The notes under the pieces were generated by a model that ran no database searches, was not told the origin of the DNA, and worked only from the letters and a program-made list of their open reading frames with translations. A stretch of DNA of 64,000 nt from JAPPHA01 sp965221575 (GTDB lineage: Bacteria; Pseudomonadota; Alphaproteobacteria; Rhodobacterales; Rhodobacteraceae): contig CBDCSM010000011.1 in assembly GCA_965221575.1 (NCBI GenBank), positions 806,001 through 870,000 of the forward strand. The letters run 5' to 3'. Shown here piece by piece: positions 34,266 through 43,736 of the stretch (its first letter is position 1; the number at the start of each line of letters is the position of its first letter). The translations under genes were made by a program, and so were the position numbers.

Positions 34266-34325
34266 TGATCTGCCTCGTCCTGTTGTCAATGGTTTCCCGG
34301 AAATCCCGTCTGGAGGATTCCGTGT

Positions 34326-35501
<1,176 letters not shown>

Positions 35502-35552
35502 GCCAGAAACCTCCAGTGCCTCGGGCGCACCATGCGCCTTTCCTGTTTCCGC

Positions 35553-37670
35553 TCAGGCGTATTTCGCCTGAATTTCCTCCGAGATGTTCGTCGGTACCGT
35601 CTCGTAGTGATCGAACTGCATCGTGAAATTCGCCCGGCCCGACGAAATCGAACGCAGATTGTTGATATACCCGAACATGTTGGCGAGCGGGACCAGCGCA
35701 TCGATGGTGGCGGCATTTCCACGCGGTTCCTGCCCGCGAACCTGCCCCCGGCGCGATGTCAGATCGCCGATGATCCCGCCTGTGTATTCGCTCGGAGTCA
35801 CGACCTCGACCCTCATGATCGGCTCCAGAAGCCGGGCGCCCGCTTTCCTCAGACCTTCCCGCATGGCCGACCGGGCCGCGATCTCGAACGCCATGACGCT
35901 GGAATCGACGTCGTGACTGGCGCCATCGACCAGCCTCACCCTGAAGTCGATGACCGGGAACCCGGCAAGCGGTCCGCTGCCCATGATGGACTCGATGCCC
36001 TTCTCGACCCCGGGGACATACTCCTTCGGAACCGACCCTCCGACGACTGCCGACTCGAACGCGTATCCCTCTCCGGGCTCCGCCGGGATGATTTCCAGCT
36101 TGATCCGGGCAAACTGGCCCGCGCCGCCGGTCTGTTTCTTGTGCGTGTAGTCGATTTCCGCCGCGCGGGAGACCGTCTCGCGGTAGGCCACCTGCGGCGC
36201 CCCGACATTGGCCTCCACCCTGAATTCGCGCTTGAGCCGGTCGACCAGGATGTCGAGATGGAGCTCGCCCATCCCCTTCATGATCGTCTGGCCCGATTCC
36301 CTGTCGGTCTCGACGCGGAAGGACGGGTCCTCCGCCGCCAGCCGCTGCAAACCCTGGGACAGGCGTTCCTGGTCGTTCTTGGTCCGCGGCTCCACCGCGA
36401 TCTCGATCACCGGCTGCGGAAACGTCATCGTCTCCAGCACGACCGGTTTCCGCTCCGAGCACAGCGTATCGCCCGTCGTGGTTCCCTTGAGCCCCGCGAG
36501 CGCGATGATGTCTCCGGCAAAGGCTTCGGTGATGTCTTCCCGGTTGTTCGAGTGCATCATCATCATGCGGCCGACGCGTTCCTTCTTGCCCTTGGTGGGA
36601 TTCAGCATCATGTCGCCTTTCCTGAGCGTCCCGGAATAAATCCGGACAAAGGTCAGCGATCCCACGAACGGGTCATTCATGATCTTGAACGCGAGAGCCG
36701 AGAACGGCAGCCCGTCGTCGGCGCGGCGCGCAATATTGCGCTCTTCCAGCCTGTCCCCGGGCCTGAAGCCCATGTAGTCGGCAACGTCGAGCGGGCCGGG
36801 AAGATAGTCGATCACCGCGTTCAGCAGGGGCTGAACGCCCCTGTTCTTGAACGCGGAACCCGCGAGAACCGGCACGAAATCGAGGTTGAGCGTCCCCTTC
36901 CGAATCAGGGTCCTCAAGGTCGGGACGTCGATCTCCTCGCCCTCGAGGTATCGCTCCATCACCTCGTCGTCCTGTTCCACCGCGACCTCGATCACGTCGG
37001 CACGCATCGATTCCGCCTGCACGCGAAGCGACGGCCGGACATCGCCGAGCGCCCAGGTCGCCCCCAGGTCATCGCCCGTCCAGACCCATTCCTTCATGGT
37101 CAGAAGATCGACGATCCCCGAGAAATCGCCCTCGACCCCGATCGGGAGCTGCACGGGCAACGGGCGGGCGCCGGTCCGCTCCCGGATCATCCGTACGCAA
37201 TTGGAAAAGTCCGCCCCGATCTTGTCCATCTTGTTGACGAACACGATTCTCGGAACCTGGTACCGGTCGGCCTGGCGCCAGACCGTCTCGGTCTGCGGTT
37301 CCACCCCGGCATTGGCGTCGAGCACGCAGACCGCGCCGTCGAGCACCGCCAGGGATCGTTCGACCTCGATGGTGAAGTCGACATGGCCGGGCGTGTCAAT
37401 GATGTTCAGCCGGTACCGGTCTTCATCCGAAGTGTGGCCGTCATCGGTGCGGGCCCAGAACGTCGTGGTCGCGGCCGAGGTAATGGTGATGCCGCGTTCC
37501 TGTTCCTGTTCCATCCAGTCCATGGTGGCCGCGCCATCATGGACCTCTCCGATATTGTGCGACTTGCCCGTGTAGTACAGGACCCGCTCGGTGCAGGTGG
37601 TCTTGCCCGCATCGATATGCGCCATGATCCCGAAATTCCGGTAGCGTTCGAGAGGATAACTGCGGGCCAT
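35553..37670 (-). CDS. fusA: Elongation factor G
   Basis: A 705-residue translocase GTPase with five domains. AHIDAGKTTCTERVLYYTG (G1), RGITITSAA (switch I), DTPGHVDFTIEVERSL (G3) and NKMDKIGADF (G4) are complete. C-terminal domains IV and V include GGSVPKEYVPGVEKGIES. It follows rpsG by 24 bp and precedes tuf by 51 bp, the standard str order. Confidence 0.98.
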   Translation of the reverse strand: MARSYPLERYRNFGIMAHIDAGKTTCTERVLYYTGKSHNIGEVHDGAATMDWMEQEQERGITITSAATTTFWARTDDGHTSDEDRYRLNIIDTPGHVDFTIEVERSLAVLDGAVCVLDANAGVEPQTETVWRQADRYQVPRIVFVNKMDKIGADFSNCVRMIRERTGARPLPVQLPIGVEGDFSGIVDLLTMKEWVWTGDDLGATWALGDVRPSLRVQAESMRADVIEVAVEQDDEVMERYLEGEEIDVPTLRTLIRKGTLNLDFVPVLAGSAFKNRGVQPLLNAVIDYLPGPLDVADYMGFRPGDRLEERNIARRADDGLPFSALAFKIMNDPFVGSLTFVRIYSGTLRKGDMMLNPTKGKKERVGRMMMMHSNNREDITEAFAGDIIALAGLKGTTTGDTLCSERKPVVLETMTFPQPVIEIAVEPRTKNDQERLSQGLQRLAAEDPSFRVETDRESGQTIMKGMGELHLDILVDRLKREFRVEANVGAPQVAYRETVSRAAEIDYTHKKQTGGAGQFARIKLEIIPAEPGEGYAFESAVVGGSVPKEYVPGVEKGIESIMGSGPLAGFPVIDFRVRLVDGASHDVDSSVMAFEIAARSAMREGLRKAGARLLEPIMRVEVVTPSEYTGGIIGDLTSRRGQVRGQEPRGNAATIDALVPLANMFGYINNLRSISSGRANFTMQFDHYETVPTNISEEIQAKYA

Positions 37671-37694
37671 TGATCGAACTCCCGGAACCTGGAA

Positions 37695-38165
37695 TCACCA
37701 GCGATAATGACTGAAGGCCCGGTTGGCCTCCGCCATCTTGTGGGTGTCTTCCCGCCGCTTGACTGCTGAGCCGCGGGAGTTGACGGCGTCAACCAGTTCA
37801 CCTGCGAGGCGTTCTTCCATCGTGTTTTCGTTGCGGCCGCGCGACGCCAGGATTAGCCAGCGGATGGCCAGCGCATCCCGGCGTTCCGGACGAACCTCCA
37901 CGGGAACCTGGTAGGTTGCCCCGCCGACCCGCCGCGACCGGACTTCGACCGAGGGCTTGATATTCTCAAGCGCCTCCCTGAACACGTCCAGGGGCGCTCG
38001 CTTTGTCCGTTCTTCGACCCTGTCGAGCGCCCCGTAGACTATGCGCTCGGCAACCGACTTCTTGCCGTCCTTCATCAGGTTGTTCATGAACTTGGAGAGC
38101 ACCTGGTCGCCATACTTGGCGTCAGGCAGAATCTCCCGCTTTTCTGCGCGGTGCCGACGGGACAT
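37695..38165 (-). CDS. rpsG: 30S ribosomal protein S7
   Basis: A 156-residue protein starting MSRRHRAEKREILPDAKYGD, with NLMKDGKKSVAERIVYGAL and GGATYQVPVEVRPERRDALA. S7 starts assembly of the 30S head and is the usual translational repressor of the str operon. It lies 54 bp after rpsL. Confidence 0.97.
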   Translation of the reverse strand: MSRRHRAEKREILPDAKYGDQVLSKFMNNLMKDGKKSVAERIVYGALDRVEERTKRAPLDVFREALENIKPSVEVRSRRVGGATYQVPVEVRPERRDALAIRWLILASRGRNENTMEERLAGELVDAVNSRGSAVKRREDTHKMAEANRAFSHYRW

Positions 38166-38219
38166 GTCTCTGTCTCCCTGTCCTGATTGGCTCGTCGAGA
38201 AGTTCGGGATTCAGCCGGG

Positions 38220-38591
38220 TTACTTCGGCTTCTTCGCGCCGTACTTGGAACGCCGCTGGCGCCGGTCCTTGACACCCTGGGTGTCGTGAACGCCGCGAAG
38301 GATGTGGTAGCGCACGCCCGGCAGGTCCTTCACCCGGCCACCCCGGATCAGCACGACCGAGTGTTCCTGGAGATTGTGTCCTTCACCGGGGATGTAGGAA
38401 ATCACCTCGAACCCTGTCGTCAGGCGAACCTTGGCCACTTTCCGCATCGCGGAATTCGGTTTTTTCGGCGTCGTGGTGTAAACCCGCGTGCAAACACCCC
38501 GGCGTTGCGGACACGCCTTGAGATGCATTGATTTCTGGCGCTTCACCGGCGCCCGTCGAGGCTTGCGGATGAGCTGCTGGATCGTCGGCAT
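38220..38591 (-). CDS. rpsL: 30S ribosomal protein S12
   Basis: A 123-residue decoding-centre protein. The start MPTIQQLIRKPRRAP at 38591 is the family N-terminus; a longer frame is rejected. TTPKKPNSAMRKVAKVRL and VKDLPGVRYHILRGVHDTQG contain the lysines that, when mutated, give streptomycin resistance; both look wild type. It is the first gene of the str operon, behind a long leader and a strong promoter. Confidence 0.98.
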   Translation of the reverse strand: MPTIQQLIRKPRRAPVKRQKSMHLKACPQRRGVCTRVYTTTPKKPNSAMRKVAKVRLTTGFEVISYIPGEGHNLQEHSVVLIRGGRVKDLPGVRYHILRGVHDTQGVKDRRQRRSKYGAKKPK

Positions 38592-38816
38592 GTGCGGCCC
38601 CGTCAGGTTTCCTTTGTCTTCGTTCGATCGGCAAGGCACCGGGAACCCGGTCTCAACACCTGGCCCGCTCCTGAAAGGCAATGCGTTCATCCGGGATCGC
38701 GACACTTTCGCCGAACCCGGCAACCACACTTCAGAGGATCAGGGTGAAACCCGGATCTTGCCCACCAGAATTGGACAAAGACCCAAAAACCGCAGCGCGG
38801 TGATCAGGTCGCAGGC

Positions 38817-38845
38817 CGTATATTGGCGGACCGAACCCTTGTCAA
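38817..38845 (-). promoter_or_regulatory. str-operon promoter (sigma-70 type)
   Basis: On the minus strand, a perfect -35 TTGACA (38840-38845) and a -10 TATACG (38817-38822) are separated by exactly 17 bp. It points at rpsL and would leave a leader of about 215 nt. The accessory operon to its right was therefore inserted upstream of an autonomous promoter. Confidence 0.65.
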
Positions 38846-39091
38846 CGTGATTCGCGCGAATAACAGAACGATCTTGTTACAGTTAAGGCGCAAAAAGGTC
38901 CGCCAGAATGTACTATCAGCACTTGGTTGACCGGAAACGTCGCGAAACAAATAACCATTTCCAATGCCGGAGTGCACGTATCGACGGCCGTTGCGAAGCC
39001 AAAATTCATTGACTACTTGTCATTAGTCTGCACCCGCCTGATGTACTCTTCTTTTCGAATGTTCATGTGCAAAATCTTGGCCACTGCGCTT
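38846..39091. other. Gap between str promoter and glycohydrolase gene
   Basis: A/T-richer DNA with no gene seen. Together with the 5' leader of rpsL (38592-38816) it makes a 500-bp gene-free stretch. No clear terminator for the accessory operon was found. Confidence 0.4.
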
Positions 39092-40831
39092 TTACCGTGT
39101 CATCTCAGTCTTCCGCAGTTCGTCAATCAAAACGGATGTGAATGTCGCAATTTGGCCCGTAGTCCCATTCTTGACAACTCGCCGCAATGCGGCCCCGACA
39201 GCCTTGTCATCGTCTTTGCGTTCCTGGACGTAGCGTAACGCACCCTGCAGATCCAAGGATGGCTCCTGTTCCGAAGTCGCATTCTTGCCTTCCTTCAGAG
39301 CCTTTTCAGCCGAAGAACTCGAATCGGTTGATCCTCGATCGACAACTGATGGCGGTTGTATGGTAGCAACTCTAGGCGGCGTTTGAGGCAGCAGCGAAGG
39401 TTGCGCGGGTCGTGTCTCGTCTTCATCTTCGATAAGCTTTAGATCGGCTCTTCGCTTGATTAGAATAGTCTGACCAGATTCAAGTTCCAGCCATTGCCAT
39501 TTGAAGTCACCCTTGGGTGACGTGATTGGATCTTTCACCTTCTTGGCAGGTCCAAGCCCCCGAACGTAAAGACGACCGTCACGCGTGCGTGCCAGTGTAT
39601 CCGCGCGCCCAATCGGCGCCGACCAGTGCAGGAGGTCTGGATATTGATGGCTGACCGGTCGTTTACCGAATGCGACTTTTACCAAGCGATCAGCCTCGGA
39701 ACAGAATAGTTCCGCGTCCAGTACAGGTATTTCAGGCTCGGACTCAGCAACTGCACCGGCGATCGCGCCAGCCATCGAAGCGATCGTATCGGTATCCGTA
39801 CCCAACTCATTAGCAGCGATACACATGGCCTTTTCCGGTTCGGCTTCGCAACACAACAAGCCAACCGACGCGATTGCAGTCAGCATTCCACTGCCTCTTC
39901 GCGCAGGGTCGCGAAGCTTCAATCGCTCAATCATAGCGGCGTAGCGCCCGGCCCCATTCGAATTCGAACAGCTTTGTCCAGCAACCGCGACCGCTTCCAC
40001 ACATTCTTCGATCGCACGCGCCCAAGCGTCACGAAAACTGCCGGATTCTCGTTCGAAAACTCCTCTCCAATAGTTTCCCACTTCTTCATTTTTTTGCATA
40101 ATTTCGGGGAGGCCCACAGCTGTTTCGACGGCTTCCATCAAATCACTGAAATTAGGATGGCAGCCTGTGGCCATGGTTTGTGCGAGCGTCTTTGCATGGA
40201 TGACCGACCCGAGCAATCCGATGGGATGAGAATGGGTACAGATCGTGTTGCACACAACGTCGGGGAGATAGCTCGTTGCATCATTCAAATCCGGGGTTGC
40301 CCAAACGTGGGGCTGGATACGCATCGCCGCGCCATTTCCACCTGAGTTGCTCCATCCCGTGAATGTGTTAGCGAACCAAGTAACTTTCTTTTTTGACAAG
40401 TTCGTTGCGGCGGCGCTCGTAGATTTACCTCCCCCGAGCCCATAACTAAGCCAAACTGGAAGTTCGACCTTTGCGAACGCTTCCACATCAAAGCAACTAG
40501 GCCTGATCGCCCGACCGGTGGCCAAACGCAATTGGGAGTCATCCGAGTAGCATCCCTGTGGCAACGTTGCCGTGATACCTCCCCGTCCACCGATTCTCCG
40601 CCTCCACTCAATCGGACGGCGAAGCGGATTACCCCCAGTTCTCCGCGTCAGTCCTTTCGAATCGGTCAGTTCGCTAATCCAGCCCAATGCATCTCCATAC
40701 GCAGCCCAAAGAGCGGAGCGGCGGGTCATCACCGAACGTGAAGCCAACTCGGAAGAAGTGTTATTGCCGGGACATGAACTCTCGCCGATGTCCGGTGCCA
40801 TAACCCCAGAAATTGATCCCAATGCGGTCAT
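39092..40831 (-). CDS. ADP-ribosylglycohydrolase (DraG/ARH family) with C-terminal extension
   Basis: A 579-residue protein. The ARH fold occupies residues 35-405: AAYGDALGW, the metal-binding CYSDDSQLRLA (Asp97-Asp98), GGNGAAMRI near 165, THSHP near 200, and NELGTDTDTIASMAGAIAGA (Asp346, Asp348). ARH enzymes remove ADP-ribose from proteins or nucleic acids using two Mg ions; all ligands are present. Residues about 410-579 are extra: a small strand-rich segment, a Ser/Pro-rich linker and a helical end. The ATG at 40831 overlaps the DarT stop by 4 bp (ATGA). It probably reverses the partner's modification (inference). Confidence 0.85.
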   Translation of the reverse strand: MTALGSISGVMAPDIGESSCPGNNTSSELASRSVMTRRSALWAAYGDALGWISELTDSKGLTRRTGGNPLRRPIEWRRRIGGRGGITATLPQGCYSDDSQLRLATGRAIRPSCFDVEAFAKVELPVWLSYGLGGGKSTSAAATNLSKKKVTWFANTFTGWSNSGGNGAAMRIQPHVWATPDLNDATSYLPDVVCNTICTHSHPIGLLGSVIHAKTLAQTMATGCHPNFSDLMEAVETAVGLPEIMQKNEEVGNYWRGVFERESGSFRDAWARAIEECVEAVAVAGQSCSNSNGAGRYAAMIERLKLRDPARRGSGMLTAIASVGLLCCEAEPEKAMCIAANELGTDTDTIASMAGAIAGAVAESEPEIPVLDAELFCSEADRLVKVAFGKRPVSHQYPDLLHWSAPIGRADTLARTRDGRLYVRGLGPAKKVKDPITSPKGDFKWQWLELESGQTILIKRRADLKLIEDEDETRPAQPSLLPQTPPRVATIQPPSVVDRGSTDSSSSAEKALKEGKNATSEQEPSLDLQGALRYVQERKDDDKAVGAALRRVVKNGTTGQIATFTSVLIDELRKTEMTR

Positions 40832-41529
40832 TCGAATACCTCCGGCGCATGACAAACGGTAACCTTTTTCACCTGGAGGCCACTCAACATGCCATGAATT
40901 CCATCAACAGCATCTTCTGTTTGCGCGTCAATCCGTTGAAGATGTTCGCACGACAACTCACCCGGATATAACACTTCCGCCTGCCGGTCGGTAGGCCACG
41001 CGGGAAGGTTGTCGCCACGGTTATGTATGACGTTGTACCGACCAAGAACCGTTTCTGCGAACATCCGTTCGAATCCCGTCAACCCTTCGGCGCGAGTGCA
41101 CGCAGGATAAATGTTGTTCGTCGTCGTAAACACAACCCCCGGATGCCCTAGTATCTCCGGGGAGAATGACAGCACCACCCAAGGATTTCCCTCGGCCGCG
41201 TGCCAACGTCGGGATGCATCGAACATCCAATCATTGATGCGCTCCACCGAGAGATTCACGTAGTCCAGCCATGCCGTGTCCTTGCGGCACGTTGCGTTCG
41301 GTCGGTAAACATACTCAAGAATTTTGTCCTCGGGCAGCCGCTCTCGACTCTTAACGGCCCCCGCCGCCAAAATCCCGACCGCACCAGTCATCGTCGTGAA
41401 GTGCATCACGTTCCGCACTCCCCGTTCGTCGGCCGCAACGATGACCTCCGGGCAAGCTGGCAGCAGCGCGATTTCGTCCGGGCTTCTTGGACGCGCCGGC
41501 ACGAAGTCTTCCTCCCTCATGGAAATCAC
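40828..41529 (-). CDS. DarT-type (DUF4433) DNA ADP-ribosyltransferase
   Basis: A 233-residue protein. DarT toxins transfer ADP-ribose from NAD to thymine bases in single-stranded DNA and block replication. Visible family features: the NAD-binding VMHFTTMTGAVGILAAG (His43), LDYVNLSVERINDWMF (about 88-103), VVFTTTNNIYPACTRAEG, and the catalytic-Glu segment RQAEVLYPGEL (Glu185). It starts with GTG at 41529, overlapping the helicase stop by 4 bp (GTGA); an ATG three codons later is possible. Sandwiched between a helicase and a glycohydrolase, it is the likely effector of the operon. Confidence 0.82.
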   Translation of the reverse strand: MISMREEDFVPARPRSPDEIALLPACPEVIVAADERGVRNVMHFTTMTGAVGILAAGAVKSRERLPEDKILEYVYRPNATCRKDTAWLDYVNLSVERINDWMFDASRRWHAAEGNPWVVLSFSPEILGHPGVVFTTTNNIYPACTRAEGLTGFERMFAETVLGRYNVIHNRGDNLPAWPTDRQAEVLYPGELSCEHLQRIDAQTEDAVDGIHGMLSGLQVKKVTVCHAPEVFE

Positions 41530-42932
41530 ACACGCACGAGTTCATAAGTCTCGGGATCGAACATCTCAATCAGTGTCGAACCTTCTCCGGGTTTGTATCC
41601 GACCAAAACGGAGCGCCTGGCACGCCCGATTCCCATCGCAACCAAGCGGCGAAGCGAATCGAGGGTGCCATCTCCGTGTTCGTCACCATGAGGCGTGACT
41701 TCCCGACTTAGACCAGGCAAGAGTACATGGTCGAATTCGAGACCCTTTGCGGAATGAATTGTAGACAACGCGACTAACTCCGGCCCTGTCGGCCATTCCC
41801 GCTGTCGCGTCAACTCGCAGTAGTCGATGCCGCGTTGGTGAAGCATCGCCCTTGCGTGCCTGAACCATCCACCTCCTCTGGGCTGAAGGATGGCAATCGT
41901 TTGGTCGGAGTCTATTGCTTCTTGAACCTCGGTCAGCATGTAGTTGAGCTGAGCAGCATAGTTTCCTTCAACCATTCGAGGAAGGAGGCCCGAACGCTCG
42001 CATGCGTTTTCATCGGGGATCAAACCATCCTCCTCTGCCGGAAGATCCTGTACAAGTGACGCCGCAAATCTGGCGATTTCCCTTGAATTGCGATGGTTGC
42101 GAGTCAGGGCGAACACCATTTGCGGCCGCATGTCCATTCCCACTTCTCGCCACTGGAAACCCTGAGGGTAGATTCGCTGTACGGCATCCATGATGAATGT
42201 CGTCGAATGGCCTTCGTTCAAGTGCGCGAGGTTGGCTCTAACTTGATTGGCTGAAAGGTCTTGGGCTTCATCGACCACGACCACATCGTAGCCACGTCCA
42301 TGCGTAACAGCGGCCTCAATGGCAATATCGTTCCAATCAGACTCTCCAAGGTCTGCTTTCTGCTCCTCGAATGGTTCGATGACGTCTGTCAAGAGCCTGT
42401 GCCGGATACGCTGTGGAACCGCAGGCGCCCTGCCACGCCCGGAACGCGTTGCGCGCAGGTACTCTTCCCTCCGGTTGGGCAGAAATCGGCCGTTCGCGTA
42501 TTCGACTTCATCAGTGAAATACTCCAGGTTCCGACCAGCGGTCTCCGCGCGTCGAAGCAACGCTTGGATCCGGTTCCGCCAAGCCTTGCCACTGAGCACA
42601 TTTCTTTGTCCAACGAGGTGCAACGCCCAATGCCCGAACGTGTCGATGGTGAGGCGAAGCGCATCAGAGCCCATGACCTGTTCCTTCGCGAGCTCCGAAA
42701 CATAGCCGCGCAGCGTCTGGTTGAACGTCAACACGAGCACGCGAACTGGTTCTTCGATGCCCAAACGATCCCGGCGGGCCAAGCGTGACCCGCACAGTTG
42801 ACGCAATCGCAGAAGTGCTGCTGTCGTCTTTCCGCTTCCCGCAGCACCGCGGATGAGTCGAATTCCGGGTCCAGCATCGGACAAAATTTTGAGTTGTTCT
42901 GGCGAAGGATCAATATCAATTAGTGCGCGCAT
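41526..42932 (-). CDS. UvrD-like superfamily 1 helicase
   Basis: A 468-residue protein with Walker A GAAGSGKTTAALLRL, motif Ia VLVLTFNQTLRGYV, Walker B VVVVDEAQDLSANQ, motif III/IV TRNHRNS, motif V TIHSAKGLEFDHVLLPG and motif VI MGIGRARRSVLVGY. All helicase motifs are present but the protein is much shorter than UvrD or Rep, with reduced 1B/2B domains. The ATG at 42932 is chosen for an AGGA site just upstream; an open frame to 43100 adds 56 unconserved residues. It is first in the three-gene operon. Confidence 0.85.
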   Translation of the reverse strand: MRALIDIDPSPEQLKILSDAGPGIRLIRGAAGSGKTTAALLRLRQLCGSRLARRDRLGIEEPVRVLVLTFNQTLRGYVSELAKEQVMGSDALRLTIDTFGHWALHLVGQRNVLSGKAWRNRIQALLRRAETAGRNLEYFTDEVEYANGRFLPNRREEYLRATRSGRGRAPAVPQRIRHRLLTDVIEPFEEQKADLGESDWNDIAIEAAVTHGRGYDVVVVDEAQDLSANQVRANLAHLNEGHSTTFIMDAVQRIYPQGFQWREVGMDMRPQMVFALTRNHRNSREIARFAASLVQDLPAEEDGLIPDENACERSGLLPRMVEGNYAAQLNYMLTEVQEAIDSDQTIAILQPRGGGWFRHARAMLHQRGIDYCELTRQREWPTGPELVALSTIHSAKGLEFDHVLLPGLSREVTPHGDEHGDGTLDSLRRLVAMGIGRARRSVLVGYKPGEGSTLIEMFDPETYELVRV

Positions 42933-43736
42933 CGGGTTCCTGACGTCCGAGTATGACCGTCGATTTTGATCCGGAACCCAACTTTCGCCAAACGACTTGC
43001 GCAAACACTTCTGGCTACAACTGGTTTCGCCAAATCCGAAATACCGTGATGGGTAAATTGAGTAACGTTGTTGATTTTGGGCATCAAATTGATTGACCAT
43101 GTGAAGCTTCGGGACTCATTCCATTTCAATCTCTTTTCGGAATGGTAGGAGCGAGATGCGGCTGACTGTCCATAACGGTGGATCGCTCGGTTACGCGCAG
43201 GTCGATTATTGTCCGACTTCACTTCATCGCGGGGTGCCCTACTCTGGGTTCCTGGGCGGACAAGCATTCTGATCCGCCTTGTACATTGCTATCAAATGTT
43301 TTCCTGAAAGATCACCCCCATCCACCGTCTCCTTTCTGTCGGGCGTCCAACGCCTTTCATATTTTTTCGTCGGTGTCGAAAGCTGACCCAAATTTTCTGG
43401 CCTCTGCCTCCCTTGTTCCCATAAGCCTGTTTCTCGGCCCATTTCCCAACCGCCGCAAGGAGGGCCGGACACCTCGCAGGTGACAGCTCAGTAAAAGCTC
43501 GCCTGTTCCCGGATCACTGCAGCCATGAGCTGCCACTTCGGTTCGCCGACCTAAGCAGATGAAGATACAGGGTCAAAAAATCCGCTTCCTTTCCGCCCAG
43601 CCCAGTACCAAGACCGGGGCAGCAGCGTGGTCGCATTCCTTTGCAGACCGTGCCTTCGTCTCAAGACCCGCGCTTGCCTAAGCAGCCCTATGTCCCGCGG
43701 TCCCGGAGGAACCTCTCACCCGTACCGACGACCCTT
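42933..43736. other. Region between the helicase gene and rpoC
   Basis: About 800 bp with no recognised gene. The part near 42933-43140 should hold the promoter of the helicase-DarT-glycohydrolase operon. 43200-43736 shows only short frames lacking motifs; no terminator with a T-tract was found after rpoC. Confidence 0.4.

Noticed and set aside
34266..34325. S10-leader (L4-binding) regulatory RNA before rpsJ
   Set aside because: The tuf-rpsJ spacer is only 60 bp, too short for the enterobacterial leader.
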